NCBI GenBank assembly: GCA_030295235.1
Contig: AP026164.1
Coordinates: 992,001 to 1,056,000 of the forward strand
Direction: 5' to 3'
Length of the DNA stretch: 64,000 nt
DNA from: Fistulifera solaris
Lineage: Eukaryota; Bacillariophyta; Bacillariophyceae; Naviculales; Stauroneidaceae
Within the stretch, counting starts at the first letter, position 1, and each line of letters begins with the position of its first letter. Made by a program: the position numbers and the translations under genes. The notes under the pieces are model-generated. The model was given only the letters and a program-made list of their open reading frames with translations. It was not told where the DNA came from and made no database searches. Below are positions 1 through 11,752 of the stretch, one piece after another.

Positions 1-1
1 G

Positions 2-3000
2 TACGAGTTTCACGACGGTGTTACAGGAGGCTTAGATCTTCCCAACTATTTTCACTACACTGGACAAGGTGGTGCACCGCACTTGCGAGAATTCACGGAT
101 GAGTCTGGGTTTAAATATACACTCAAAGCCATGCGAAGGCTGGGATGGTCGGAAGAAACGATTGATGCCGTGTTGTCGATCATCGCTGGCCTGTTACACC
201 TTGGTCAAATATCGTTTGAGTCTGTAGAGGTCGATGGAGTAGAAACAGCCAAAGTCGCATCAGAGAAGACACTCGGATATGCAGCTCGTCTCCTCGGCGT
301 GGATATTGACAAACTTCGCGCTGCTTTGACGGAACGCATCATTCTGGCACGTGACCAAGAAATCAAGACGCTTCTGACTCCTGATAAAGCCATGGATGCC
401 CGCGATGCGTTGGCGAAGACCATTTATGGAGCACTCTTCTTATGGGTAGTAGATCAGGTGAACCAGTCGATTTGCTGGGCTGACGACAACGAAGTGCGTT
501 CTTCGTGCGGTGTCCTAGATATCTTCGGTTTCGAATGTTTCGCTGTGAACTCCTTTGAACAGTTGTGTATCAATTACACAAACGAAGCTCTTCAACAGCA
601 GTTCAACCAGTTTATTTTCAAACTAGAGCAAGCAGAATACGAAGCAGAGAATATCGAATGGGCTTTCATCGAATTCCCTGACAACCAAGATTGCCTCGAC
701 ACCATTCAAGCCCCCAAAGTTGGTATCTTATCCATGCTGGACGATGAGTGCAAGTTACCCAAAGGAAGTGATCGCAACTGGGCGAAGCGAATGTATGAGC
801 AATATCTCCCGGAGAAAAATCAAGTTGTCTCGGCAAATACAAGGTTCCACGCTACGAAGGTTCAGCAAGGTAAATCACTCTTTTGCGTCCGACATTTTGC
901 AGGCCTTGTCACATACACTGTGGAGACGAATTTCATGGAAAAGAATAAAGATGAAATTCCGATTACTGCTCAGACTTTGCTGGAAACGGCACCAAGTCAG
1001 CTCATCAAAGATACCTACGAAATCCAAAAGCGAGAAAATATAGGTCGCGCCGATGCTGGCAGTAATGCCCGTGCAGCCAAACCCAAAACAGTTGGCCAGC
1101 AGTTCAAGGAGCAACTGACGGCCTTAATTGAAAGCGTGCAGAAAACGGACCCGCATTACATACGATGTATCAAACCCAACGATGCAGCCAAACCTCTTTT
1201 GATGACTCGGAAGCGTACAACTGAGCAACTTCGTTACGGAGGTGTTTTGGAAGCCGTCAGAGTTGCTCGAGCCGGCTACCCAGTCCGAATGGTCCATTCT
1301 GGTTTCTTCCAACGCTATCGGATGTTGCTTCCGACGACACCGGATGATGTTCTTCCTTGGAGCATGGATGGTCATGTGGCTCAAGATCTGTGCGTGAAAT
1401 TAGTTCAGATTGTGTTGGAAGACGGAAAGAAACACAGGGAGGCTACTAAAGATGGTCCGCTTGATCCCCATGAGCCTGGAATCACTCGATCGGAGAAGAT
1501 CAGGCGTATGCAAAATCAGCCTATACCAATGGCATTTCCAATAACTGATGTGCAACTAGGAAAGACCAAGGTTTTCATGCGCAAGCATCCTCACGATTGC
1601 ATGGAGGCACATCGCGTTTTTCATCAGCACGCTAGTGCTACTGTGATGCAAAGTTGGGCTAGAGGCTTGGCGCAACAACGGAAGTACCTTATCGTTGGAG
1701 ATGCTGCGCTCACCATTCAACGTTGTTACCGTGGATACAAGGGCCGTGAAAGGTATGTGACAAGATGCATTTATTGTGTCAACGGCTTTTCAAGTTTTTG
1801 TATTCTTACCCATGTCTATCTTCAGATGGTGGGACCTACGAAAAGCAGATGCTGGAATGCTGCTCACCAAGGTATTTCGTATGCTTATTTCATGGCGAAA
1901 GTTCAATCGGGTCAGAAAAGGAACTGTTCGCTTGCAAGCTCACATTCGTGGTCGCACCGTTCGTCGTGAGCAAGCTAGCATTAGAGTTCAACGATACTAT
2001 CGCCGTTTCATTGCTTTCAAGCACTACCATATGCTCAAGTCGGCTGTTCTTTCGCTGCAGTGCCGTCTACGCGGAAAGCTTGCCACGCGTGCTCTGAACG
2101 AACTCAAGAAGGAGCAGAAAGACGTCGGCAAGCTCAAGAATATCAACGTGAAATTGAAGGAAGAGATGGCGAGTCTTCGCGCGATGCTTGCTGCCCAGGC
2201 AAAAGAAGGAGCTGCCAACGAGGAACACAAGCAAGCTTTGGCAGAGAAAGAGAAGCAGATAGCGGAACTAGAAAAACGAATAGCTGTCCTAGAGAAAGAG
2301 CTCGCAGAGGCAAAGGCCACGGTCGAGAAGCTGGAGAAGAATCTGACACAATCACAAAAAGAGATTGCTCACGAACGAGAAAGAGTCCAGACTTTGGAGA
2401 AGCGCAAACCGACGCACGACGTATCGGGATCGCCACGTTCGCATCGGAAAACACCGTCGAAAGACACAGAAGACTTCTTCAGGCGTAGACCTTCCGCTGA
2501 TATTCCGACCAACAGCAGCTCAGCAGCCAGCTTCATTAGTCCGGATATTCTGGCGGACCATCTTGCAAGGGTTGCAATTCTTGAGCAAGAGCTGGAGGAG
2601 GAAAAGAAACTTCGACGAGAGGCTGATGGTGAAATCATTAGAATGAGAGCTGCTGCAAATGGGGTGAAGCTTGACTCAGAGATGGTGAACGATTTACTTT
2701 CTCCGCAACTAGACACCAAGTCGGAAGAAAGTTCCATGACAGGAACAGACACTCCTACAAAGCCAAGGTACGTAAAGTTATTCGTTCGCTGTTCGGTAAA
2801 CACAATTGCTGATATCAAATATGTGCGAACTTTGTTGTCTATCTTGTTAGGTACATATTCTTGCTTGCTGCGTTGCTATTGATGACATTTGTTACTGCTA
2901 TTCTGCTGCTTCGTCGGCGCGCGTCTGCTAGAATTCTTCTTCATGTTCTTAAGTCGGTTGAGCGTGTCCAGTACAATCGTGCGGCCTCAATGCTCAACAT

Positions 3001-4387
3001 GTCCATGTTTGATTTTCAATCTGCTGAAATGGACATGTTTGCGAATTCTTTCCATGCATTGCCGTCCGTCGAATGCTATTGAGCACAGAGTTTCAGCCCC
3101 TGCTTTTCTAGACTCGTCATCATTTAGCTTACTAGTTTTCGGGTTTTACTTTGTCTTTTGCTGAAATAAAACTCTTACATCTGTTTTTAAACCCGCAGTC
3201 AGGAAGAACGTTCTGAGGATCTGCAAAGAGCCTTATCGAAATTGGGTATCAAGGATGAAGAGAAGGAAAGGGAACAGAAATCAATGTTACTGTCTCCATT
3301 TAAGGTCGGAGCGGACTTCATTCCCATGATCAAACGTGGTCTTACAAGTATCGGCGAAGATAAAGAAGAAGATGTTGCCGTTGGCTGGAAAGTAAATGCA
3401 ACGACTCGACGAGAACAAGAGGAGGCACTTCGAAATGAGGTACACAGATTTGAAACCAAGTTGAAAAAGTACACGCACATGTTGGAAGAGGGTTTTGAAG
3501 TTGTGATGTGGCAACTAAATAGAGGCGAGGGAGAGGTCGCTGGAGCAGAGGCGTCGGAAGAGTTTGCATTGAAAAATTCCAACGTGACTCTGCAACTTCA
3601 CCGCCGCGGTGATATGTTTGTTCAATCTGTATTGACGTTCGTCCTCAAAGGTGGCTATCTTAGTAAAGCTATTGGTCGAAATCGAAATGTTGACAAAACC
3701 GCATTGGAGCCTCTTTCCATTCATGACATTCTTGAAGTACAGGCTGGTTGCCAGGGTTATGATCACAACGATTTGCCTACGGCGGCCTCTTCATCAAAAA
3801 CCAAGACCAAGAAGAAACCTGACAAAAAGACCGAAAACGTTCAAGGCCACTTATTTCTCACCATAAAGGCGACTCCAACTCCAGTAGCACACTCTCGGTC
3901 GTATATTTTCCGTTTTAAATCGCGCTCGGCGAGAAATGACGTCCTTTACGGACTCCGAAGTGTGCTCTCGGATATGCAAATCAAAGAAGGCGTAAGTATA
4001 TCCGGCCTTCAAACAGCAAGTGGCGATGATAGAGAGGTTGTCGACGAAGAGGAGATTATGGTTCCGCTTGAAGCGGTCCATCAGGCCATTAATCGGGAGC
4101 GCGAAAGCTACGACAAAATTCTGCTTCTCCTACAGCAAGGTACGGACGACTTGAAGCAGAAAGAAGATGAATTACAAACGTTGCACGGCAAGCTCGATCA
4201 TGCCTTGCAGCAATCTAAGGAAAAGGATCGTATCCAAGCAAACGATTCAAAGCTTATCATGCAACTCAGCAAGAAGCTTGAAACACTTCTGATGGACAAT
4301 GAAGACCTTCGAGACAAGAACGATAGGCTTAACACTCGATTGGTTTCTGTAGAAGCTGAACTCATGAATCTTCCTGGTAGACGTTAA
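2..4387 (+). CDS. Myosin heavy chain (5' end outside window), PH-tail form
   Basis: Actin-based motor protein. The frame is open from base 2, so the start lies upstream of the window. Motor landmarks, counted from base 2: DIFGFECF near residue 173 and NYTNEALQQQFN near 190 (relay region), then GVLEAVRVARAGYP near 414 (SH1/converter side). About six IQ-type light-chain sites follow (for example AALTIQRCYRGYKGRER near 568), then an E/K-rich coiled coil (about 673-775) and a second short coil. A beta-rich PH-like segment lies at about 1030-1160, and a coiled coil ends the protein. Exons are 2-1752, 1826-2767 and 3199-4387; introns are 73 and 431 bp, both GT-AG, and the joined frame closes exactly at 1293 residues. 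The 431 bp intron contains an alternative last exon. The motor and IQ calls are certain; the PH-like call is by fold pattern only. The myosin class was not assigned. Confidence 0.93.
2851..3082 (+). other. Alternative last exon of the myosin with a membrane anchor
   Basis: If the donor at 2768 is joined to the acceptor TTGTTAG ending at 2850 (83 bp intron), the myosin frame stays open for 77 more codons to TGA at 3080-3082, giving a 974-residue product in this window. The new tail starts with a long hydrophobic stretch (YIFLLAALLLMTFVTAILLL) followed by RRR, as expected of a single-pass membrane anchor. AATAAA lies at 3165-3170, about 85 bases after the stop. The alternative join to 3199 skips this exon and gives the PH-like tail. 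Which form is made, or whether both are, cannot be told from DNA alone. Confidence 0.5.
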
Positions 4388-4423
4388 ATGAACTTAATAC
4401 AGTACTTCATTAAGGAAACATTC

Positions 4424-5957
4424 TTAGCTACGAAACCTAGTAGGATCGAAAGCAAATGTGGATTTTCCGTCGACAAATGCATTTTTTCTCCTCATTGGAC
4501 CCGCTGCAAACCCGGCAATAGAATCACCAAAAGTATTCACTCCTTCCGCGTCTTCGTCTTCCTCGGGTAAGCAGCAAGCGCAGCCTTGCTTTACCGCGGC
4601 TTTAAGAGTCCAATGCTCGGCTGGAAGTACTGTATCGAACAATGTTTTATTTTCGATTAATACCAACTTGTGACGAAAAACAGCATTCTCAATGTCGGCG
4701 TTATTGAAATGAGGAACCGACATTCTGGCGTTTACGCATGATATAGCAAGCTCCATTTGTAACTCCGTCACATCCCCACGAGAGCGACTTCCGGTGATGT
4801 ATTGAAGTAGTGACCGAAGGGCCCAATAGGACGAAGTACGTGGACCAGAGGTAGAAATCGGTTGAGCGTAGAGGAAATCCAATTTGCAGCAATATGGAAG
4901 GAAAGCCTTGTCTTCTTTTTTCTGGACCAAATAAGAATCGACGGCTGTCAACCAAGTCTCGACAACATCAGCTTGTGATAAAGGTAGCCTGGCTAACGCT
5001 TCCCCGAAAGCAGGTTCCATGACATTTGTTGAGGATGAAATCGACAATAAAGGCGTGGTAGAAACAGTTGGATCGGCAAAGATCAATGCTTCTTGAGTAT
5101 TAGTCGGAACGGCGGAAGGATTCTTGGCCGACTTGCGAAGTGTACCGGCGTTCACTACAGTTTTCAAGCAACCAGTGTAGCAGAATACGTGCCGATCATC
5201 GGGGAAAACCTTTTGAAGCAATGGTAGTAGCGACGAAACAATACTCTGTCCAGGAAGAGTAAAGAGCAAGGTCGGTTTCTTACACCGAAGGGCTTCAACA
5301 CGACAGAGAGCGTATACAAGGCGTTCCAGACGTTGTCGGGTGTAGACACGTTGCTGGATTAATGCAGCGAGACACACCATCCAATATGGTTGTTGAATCA
5401 CATGTACATCATTTTTATAAACGCTTTCCACCAGGTCAACGATTAAATGCGATCCTTCATGCGCACTCGCGTCGCTTACAAAGCAGAAAGTCGTCGTGGA
5501 TATTTTGGTCTCCATTTTATCTGCAACTTGTGTCGCGACCGCTGACAGAGGTAAACGATGCACCCTGTTTCCTTGCAAGAACCAAACAAAATGTTCTTTT
5601 GAAAACTCTTTTGGGCCCATTCTGATGAACTTTCTTCGGATCCTATACGAATCACTTGAATGTCCTGATAGCTCCCCGAAACCAGCTCTGAGCAAAATTT
5701 GTCAATGTGTTCGGAATCATCCCAGGACTTCGTTATTAACCCAAGTTTGTCCGCTAAAAGAGCGCTCGAGCAAGCGCTTGTTTCCATCGATACTGATACT
5801 CAGCAGCCCGTTTCGTTTGTAACTGTTTCGGTGAAAGAAGAAAACGGCGGCCTACCTCATCGCTCTGTAAAGCTACGAGGGTAAGGGCCATAAGACTCGC
5901 TGCGCCTGCTGAACCCAAAAGAACCGGAGATATGGGACTACCACTTGACAGAACCAT
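4424..5957 (-). CDS. Unknown protein with an N-terminal membrane segment (two frame breaks)
   Basis: I do not recognise the family. Starting at ATG 5955-5957, the N terminus has one hydrophobic stretch (PVLLGSAGAASLMALTLVAL). The body is mixed alpha/beta, with a segment around LLFTLPGQSIVSSLLPLLQK that loosely recalls a P-loop strand and helix without a proper GxxxxGKT. The C terminus has a CACC cluster and an acidic stretch. Three frames are needed: the frame changes at AAAA 5756-5759 and at TTTT 5609-5612 (plus-strand bases). One extra base in each run gives a single uninterrupted frame of 511 residues with no intron. It converges with the myosin gene, only 36 bp away. Function is unknown. 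Confidence 0.6.
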
Positions 5958-6560
5958 CAATTTCTCAACAAAGAATGGATTAAGAAACGGAATAGATTAG
6001 TCGGTCTTAGCTCAAGTTATCATACTTTGTTCGTAATCAAAGTTTCATGGTAGCAAATCATTACAGTACTTTATTTAGCGCCGTTGCGCTTTTGTTGCGT
6101 CACGGAGTTCGCGAATCGCGGATCGCGGAGGATGGAGAATGAAGACCAAACATCGTCTGTCGTCTGTCCAATCTGGGGAAAAGGCAAGCGAGATTGAAGG
6201 AAAAAGTAGAAAGTAGAAATATCAGAAATGAGAAATGAGAAAAAAATTGTTTAAGTAATATTCCGCCCTACGTGAAAAGTGTACAATCCTTGCTTAAGTG
6301 TTCTTTATTCAATAATTTGATATTCGTATTAACGTATTAACAGTACAATTCACTTTGGCTTCTTGTTTTCTAACAAGGACAAGCGATTTCATAGCGATCG
6401 GAAATCGGAAAACGAGGTCACAAAATGCACCCTCAGAATGACAAGGTTGCGATGGGACCATCTCAATTCCTATACTCTAATTAATTACTCCTCCGCAACC
6501 AGAACAAAAACGACATCGAAACTCAAGAGCAAACAATCTCGAGAGTGAGACGAATGGAGG
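5958..6560. other. Intergenic region, divergent promoters
   Basis: About 600 bp between two divergently transcribed unknown genes. It is AT-rich after 6200 and contains a short purine-rich repeat (aaagtagaaagtagaa, near 6205). No open frame or RNA gene could be supported. Confidence 0.5.
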
Positions 6561-8005
6561 ATGGAAAACCTAAGTAAGATTCTGATGCATCGTGTGCTAC
6601 TACCGGACATCAGCAATTATCTTAGACGAGATCAATACAGTGAGGAAACGCCCGAAGATGTTGTCCCTGAGCAACCTGGTTCCTGTAGCAGTAAGGCTCC
6701 CACAGATTCGGAACATCAGTGCATATTCACCCCGAAGGCGCATGAAACGGCGGGGGCCTTGAGTATGCAAGTGACAGATACACCACATTCAGGAAAACAA
6801 ATCATGCTCTCCTCGAAGAAAAATCGTGATAAGCAAATTCCTTTGACCGAATGCGATAACTGGCTCTCTTTCGATGAACCAGATACACTTGGATTGGATG
6901 TGGATGCAGATTTATGGTCAAGAGATTCGAGTCATCAATGGTGGTCGACTCCACGGTCGACATCAACTTCGATGCTTTTTGATAGCGATATCTTTCATGA
7001 TCTTACTGAAAACGATCGAGACATGATGGTTTTTCCCAATACACCGTTGGGTAGTGTTCGCGGTGACGAAAACGAAAGTAGTACAGTTTTGTCGGATGAT
7101 TATTCGCGAACTCCAAAGTCTGCTCGCAAACGAATAAACAGCTTCACACCGTTAAAAATCTTATCCTCTCGATCAGGGAAAGCACCGATCGATCACGAAT
7201 CATCGCTTTCCCGAAAAGCATCTTTCTTCACCAAATCAACACCTGAAGACGGATTAGAACTCTTGGGAGACTGGAAACAATCCACGTCTGGTAATCTCGC
7301 CTTCGACATTGATCCCTTCGTGGCAGATGACTTTATTCTTGAGGAAACTGAGGCACCATCACTGTGGAATTTTCCTGGTGACGACGCATCCCCTATTTTT
7401 CGCAGCCGACTATCGCTCCCCTTTGTCGATCACAGATTTTTTGAGCTAGAGCAAAGAGACGATAATGATGCCCAGGGAAGCTTTTTATACGATGACTGCA
7501 ATCAAAGAATACCGCGTCCTCCCCTCATTAACGAAGACACGAGTTATGGGGCTAGGCTTTGTTTCAGTTTTTGGATTCATTTACGTGTCAATCGGAATTA
7601 ATGCACCCCTACCGAGACTTTGATAAAATTGAGCATCGCCAGCACCGAAGACAGAGCTTTTCTCGTCGAACGAGAAAGAGGATTTCGAAGAAGAAGAGAA
7701 AGAAAAGGCTTCGAGAACAACGTGAAGGATCACATCGAGCAAGCAACTTCCAGTGCAATCTATCTACAATAGTCGAGCATTCTGACGAAGACAATGACAG
7801 CGACCACACCTCTCTACAAGCTGTGTCTGCGGTGGATAGTGATGATACACAGTCATTCAGTCTTCAAAGTTCGAGTACGGGCGATGGATCTGTAAATAGC
7901 TACGAAGATACACCGTACTCCGATGGATTATACAATCCACGGGACCTCTTCCTTGTTTCGGGCAAGCAAGGAGATTGGGAACTACAGGAGATGCAAGAAA
8001 TATAG
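6561..8005 (+). CDS. Unknown acidic, Ser/Asp-rich protein with a basic patch (one frame break)
   Basis: Not recognised. The N-terminal 330 residues are acidic and rich in S, D, T and P, probably disordered, with repeated SP/TP sites that suggest phosphorylation. The last third contains a strongly basic block (RRTRKRISKKKRKKRLRE) that would serve as a nuclear localisation signal, then another acidic Ser-rich tail. The frame changes at the TTTTT run 7568-7572. One extra T gives one frame of 481 residues ending at 8005. The alternative, two separate genes or an intron, is less likely because no good donor in the right phase is visible. A nuclear regulatory role is only a guess from composition. 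Confidence 0.55.
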
Positions 8006-8153
8006 CAAGAAATGTAAACCCAAGCTATTATATCTCTAACTGGCGCGCGTCGTTGTCCTTCTAGAATCAGTCTGTTTGCAGCGCGGCTAACTAGCACGTA
8101 TCTCTAAATAAAGCTTATAGCTAAAGGTGCCATAACTAGTCGACATTTTCGAA

Positions 8154-8779
8154 TCACTTCGACCCTGGAATACGAAGCTGGTCAACATATCTCCAGAGAA
8201 TCTCGGGTGATACGAGAGAATCAACTTCATGAATAACACCCGCACCAAACTGAAAAGACTGAACAATTTTTGCATTGCTTCCTATCACAACACCTCCATC
8301 GTCTTTCGCGCCTATTCCAAAGAATCCTCCAGACTGACTTGGCCCAACGCGTACTTCGCCACCCATGGTCAGAACACCTCCAATGTTATCACCCAAAAGA
8401 ACGTCAAGAGGAACTGTTTCATCTCCGATGGTATGGTAATCGCTAATCTTGGAAACGGTCTCAAGATTTCGAGCATCTCTTAGCTGGTTAATTTTCTTCT
8501 CGCCGAGCTTGCCGAAAGCAGCTTCATTCGGAACAAAAGGGTGAAACCAAAACTCGCATTTTTCCGAAGCGTCTTGACTACCTTCTCGTTTGGTTTCATG
8601 ACTAGCTGGTAAAATGACGGATATCTTTCGGCCAGAAATAATTCCAATTCATTCTGATTTCCTTGCGCCTCGGTGCTCATTGCGAGCCAAGACTGGGGAA
8701 GATTGAGTAATTGTGCTCGGCTTGTGAAGCCACAAACAACGCCGAGAGCTGTCAGCAAAACGAAAGTTAGCCTTTGCAT
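8154..8779 (-). CDS. Secreted or plastid fasciclin (FAS1) domain protein, one frame break
   Basis: FAS1 domains are adhesion-type folds found in extracellular and some thylakoid proteins. The start ATG (8777-8779) is followed by a signal peptide (MQRLTFVLLTALGVVCG) with FTSRA next, which could also be a plastid ASAFAP-like site. The FAS1 signature is clear: YPSFYQLVMKPNEKVVKTL, GFTL..FVPNEAAF, LGEKKINQLRD and a C-terminal IHEVDSLVSPE. The frame is lost inside the domain at the AAAA run 8535-8538. One extra base restores a 208-residue protein. The gene lies 570 bp downstream of the aminopeptidase gene on the same strand. The domain call is firm; the destination (surface or plastid) is open. 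Confidence 0.8.
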
Positions 8780-9350
8780 GCTTAGGAATTCAGTATTTGC
8801 TGTGTTTGGGCCAAGATAAAAAGTCTGAGAGTTTCGCGTTAGTAGAAAGAGCCTTGCGTTGGCACGTATCATTGAGAAAAAATAATGATAATGTGCCACA
8901 TCACAAAGTCGGTGTCAAGCAATGGGAAAGATGATGATGTCAAACCAACATAGCAAACCAAGAAAGCACGCCGAGAACCGAACGGTACATCTACTATGGA
9001 CATTGATGTCGGCAACTCATTCCTGGATTTCAGTCGTGGATAATCGCTATAGTTTATTGGATCTGGAGTTTATCTCTCAAATCCACACTAAGAACGAAGA
9101 AGTTATAATATTTTATCGATCTTTGAACCTAATATTGCTACTACACCATCAGTAACACCCACACATGGTAAATGGATCTAGAAACACATAATACTATGGT
9201 TTCCTTGGATGGATTTCTTCAATTTCATGAGACACTGGCTAAGCTTCTTAACCTGCATTCGGATAGGATCTCTAAGTAAGAGCTAGGTGTCGCTTTGAAC
9301 TAAAAAAGGGGTAATGATATACTTTGTAGCTAGTTTCACTTAGACTTCTT
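8780..9350. other. Intergenic region
   Basis: About 570 bp between the fasciclin gene and the 3' end of the aminopeptidase gene. It is AT-rich. I see no supported gene or repeat. Confidence 0.5.
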
Positions 9351-11012
9351 TTATTCGGCTTTTTTGCCTTGACGACAAACCCACTCAGTTACAAGTTTCG
9401 TCCCGTAGCCAGTTGCCATACTTTCTTTATCCGACCAAACAGGACCAGCAATATCAATGTGCGCGAAAGGCTTCTTTTTGCTGACAAATTTCTGCAAAAA
9501 CAAAGCTGCGGTGATGGCGCCTCCATATCTTCCTCCGATGTTTTTCATGTCCGCAAATTTACTTTCCAGTTGGTCATTGTATTCCATTGCCATTGGCATT
9601 CGCCAAGACTTGTCTCCAGTGACTTTGGAGATGTTAGCGATTTCCTCGGCAAGACCATCGTTCAAAGTCCAAACACCCGCAAGGCTCTTCCCGAGGGAGA
9701 TCATACATGCTCCGGTCAGTGTGGACAATTCAATGATTTTCTCGCAGCCAATTTCTTTGTCTGCATATACGAGGGCATCCGCCAAAGTAAGTCGTCCTTC
9801 GGCGTCCGTGTTCATGACTTCAATGGTTTTACCATTAGAAGCGGTAAGAATGTCGCTCGGAACAGCAGCTCTGTCACTAATCATGTTTTCACAAGCTGCG
9901 ACACAAAAGTGAGCTTCGACTCCTTCTGGCTGTAGAGCCCCAATCGCACGCGCGGCACCCAGGACAGCAGCAGCACCTCCACAATCAAATTTCATCATTT
10001 CCATCATTGCCGTTTTGATATTGTAGCCGCCCGTATCGAACAAAAGACCTTTTCCAATGACACCAACCTTGCTGTTAATCTCTCCCTTCGGCTTGTAAGT
10101 AATATGGATAAACTGTGGTTCAGTTTCCGATCCTCTCGCTACACCCAAGAAACTGCCCATGCCTCTTGCTTCACATTCATCCTTATTCAATATCTTGCAC
10201 TGCAACGAACCACCACTTTCTTCGACAATGCGACGGGCTGTGTCAGCCAAGGAAAGGGAGTTCAAAACATTGTGCGGGGCGTTTACGATATCCTTGCATA
10301 GGAAAATTCCACGCGCAATCGAACGTCCTTGCTCAATCGCTGCAGCATCAGCAACCGCGTCACTGCCATCTGTCGTCAAAGTGATGGATTTCAGAGCTTC
10401 AGCGACCTTTTTGACGTTTGATCCCGACTTGTAGCGATTATCAGCATAGAGAGCCTGATAGAATGCCGTTGAAAAGTCTCGAACAGTTGTGGCGTTGCCA
10501 GTGACTGCTTCCGGAAGAATAACACGACACGAAGCCACTTTCGGTTCTGCCTTGCATTTGGCAGCGACTGCGTTTCCTAAAGCCATGCCCGCATTTGTCC
10601 AGTCTTTGTCATCTTTCTCGGGTCCCAAACCCATCAGAACAATTCGTTTTGCCGTTGAAGATGCAACACGTAATGTAGGAGTAGTACCTCCTACCGTCGC
10701 TCCGTTTTTGAATGATTTGGCATGATCTTTCAGCATGTCCGTGAGAGCTCCACTCAAGTCGTCATCCAAAGATTTTGCAGACCCCGTAAGAGCGATCGGC
10801 TCTGGTTCCTTATTGGTTGCCTCTTCTTCTTCTTCGTCGTCGTCGTCTTCTTCCTCCTTCTCGGCTTTGGCAGGAGGAGAAACACCAATCACTAACAAGT
10901 CGACGGTTCCACTAGCACTTGCCGAAGACATTGTCACATCCAACACATCATTCCATTCCATAGCAGCGTTCGGTTTATCAAAAGACCAGGTGGGAAAAGT
11001 AGTTGAAGCCAT
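9351..11012 (-). CDS. M17 leucyl aminopeptidase
   Basis: Di-metal aminopeptidase that removes N-terminal residues, typically Leu, from peptides; it usually forms a hexamer. The catalytic half carries the family signature NTDAEGRL (about residues 400-407), the metal/lysine segment GKGLLFDTGG, KFDCGGAAAVLG and ELSTLTGA. The N-terminal domain has an unusual acidic insert (a run of E and D, plus-strand bases about 10825-10860). The frame opens further upstream to 11081 but only with TTG, and a stop precedes it, so ATG 11010-11012 (MASTTF) is the best start, giving 553 residues. The upstream frame reads like a short mitochondrial presequence and could be reached if an unseen exon exists. No intron is needed. 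Confidence 0.95.
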   Translation of the reverse strand: MASTTFPTWSFDKPNAAMEWNDVLDVTMSSASASGTVDLLVIGVSPPAKAEKEEEDDDDEEEEEATNKEPEPIALTGSAKSLDDDLSGALTDMLKDHAKSFKNGATVGGTTPTLRVASSTAKRIVLMGLGPEKDDKDWTNAGMALGNAVAAKCKAEPKVASCRVILPEAVTGNATTVRDFSTAFYQALYADNRYKSGSNVKKVAEALKSITLTTDGSDAVADAAAIEQGRSIARGIFLCKDIVNAPHNVLNSLSLADTARRIVEESGGSLQCKILNKDECEARGMGSFLGVARGSETEPQFIHITYKPKGEINSKVGVIGKGLLFDTGGYNIKTAMMEMMKFDCGGAAAVLGAARAIGALQPEGVEAHFCVAACENMISDRAAVPSDILTASNGKTIEVMNTDAEGRLTLADALVYADKEIGCEKIIELSTLTGACMISLGKSLAGVWTLNDGLAEEIANISKVTGDKSWRMPMAMEYNDQLESKFADMKNIGGRYGGAITAALFLQKFVSKKKPFAHIDIAGPVWSDKESMATGYGTKLVTEWVCRQGKKAE

Positions 11013-11081
11013 GTTACGAGCGGTAAAACTCTGGCTAAAAGGACTTCGTCGTGGAACGGAAAAAAGCCGAGATAGGCGCAA

Positions 11082-11752
11082 TCAAGACGCTCGCAGTGAA
11101 CGCTGTTCGAAATTTCATAGGATAGATGATCTTCTGCACTCCTTTCCTGATATTTCGATGCATGAACGACGCGTTAACGAAAGAGGCTCAGAGTGATGGA
11201 GAGAAGTTAGGGAGTCAACAAACCTCTGTTGACAAGAGGATGAGTTGTTGCGATGATGCTGACAAATTGCGCCAGGCGCTTTTCTTTAACAATCGGAAAC
11301 GATCTGATGACGTTTTATTGACGTGTGACCTTGCATTCATGACTGAATGTAGTCGTGACGGAAGGGTGTCTACACATGGAGTCTATAGTCAATACTGGAT
11401 TGATCGATTTTCGAAGCTATTTGACGTCAATGAACAATGAGATCATTGTAAAGAGTGCTACAAATGATTGAAGCGAAGTACAAGCAAATAATGTCGCTCA
11501 TCAAAATAGGAGAACGACCGAAGTTTAGCATGCAGTCTGGCTCACAAGAATATTGATTCATGACTAAAATGCAGTCGTGCTGTTTAAAGTCAAAGGTACA
11601 CTTGGGGTGATAATAACTACAGTACTGTACCGAATGCAACAATCTCCATCATGAAACAAAAAGAAATTAATGCGTCCTTTTATTTTATCCGCGAGCGCGT
11701 TGTTTCGACTTCCCCTCTTATTGTGTAGCTTTTGATTGTTTATTTGATTATT
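11082..11752. promoter_or_regulatory. Divergent intergenic region with TGACGT elements and two dispersed hairpins
   Basis: The region lies between the aminopeptidase (minus) and RRM (plus) genes. It holds TGACGT at 11308-11313 and 11319-11324 and the palindrome TGACGTCA at 11422-11429. These match the core of CO2/cAMP-responsive elements described in Phaeodactylum promoters. Two copies of the short CATGACT...AGTCGTG hairpin motif lie at 11338-11357 and 11559-11579. No coding frame is supported. Confidence 0.45.
11338..11357. repeat. Dispersed short hairpin CATGACT-loop-AGTCGTG
   Basis: One of seven noticed copies of a 20-22 base imperfect inverted repeat; others at 11559-11579, 25251-25270, 25457-25477, 36632-36651, 48048-48069 and 51753-51773. 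All lie between genes. Arms of 7 bases are conserved while the loop varies. Confidence 0.55.

Noticed and set aside
7559-8005. A separate second gene starting at 7559
   Set aside because: Its first possible codons overlap the end of the upstream frame, and one extra T in the TTTTT run joins the two smoothly into one protein.
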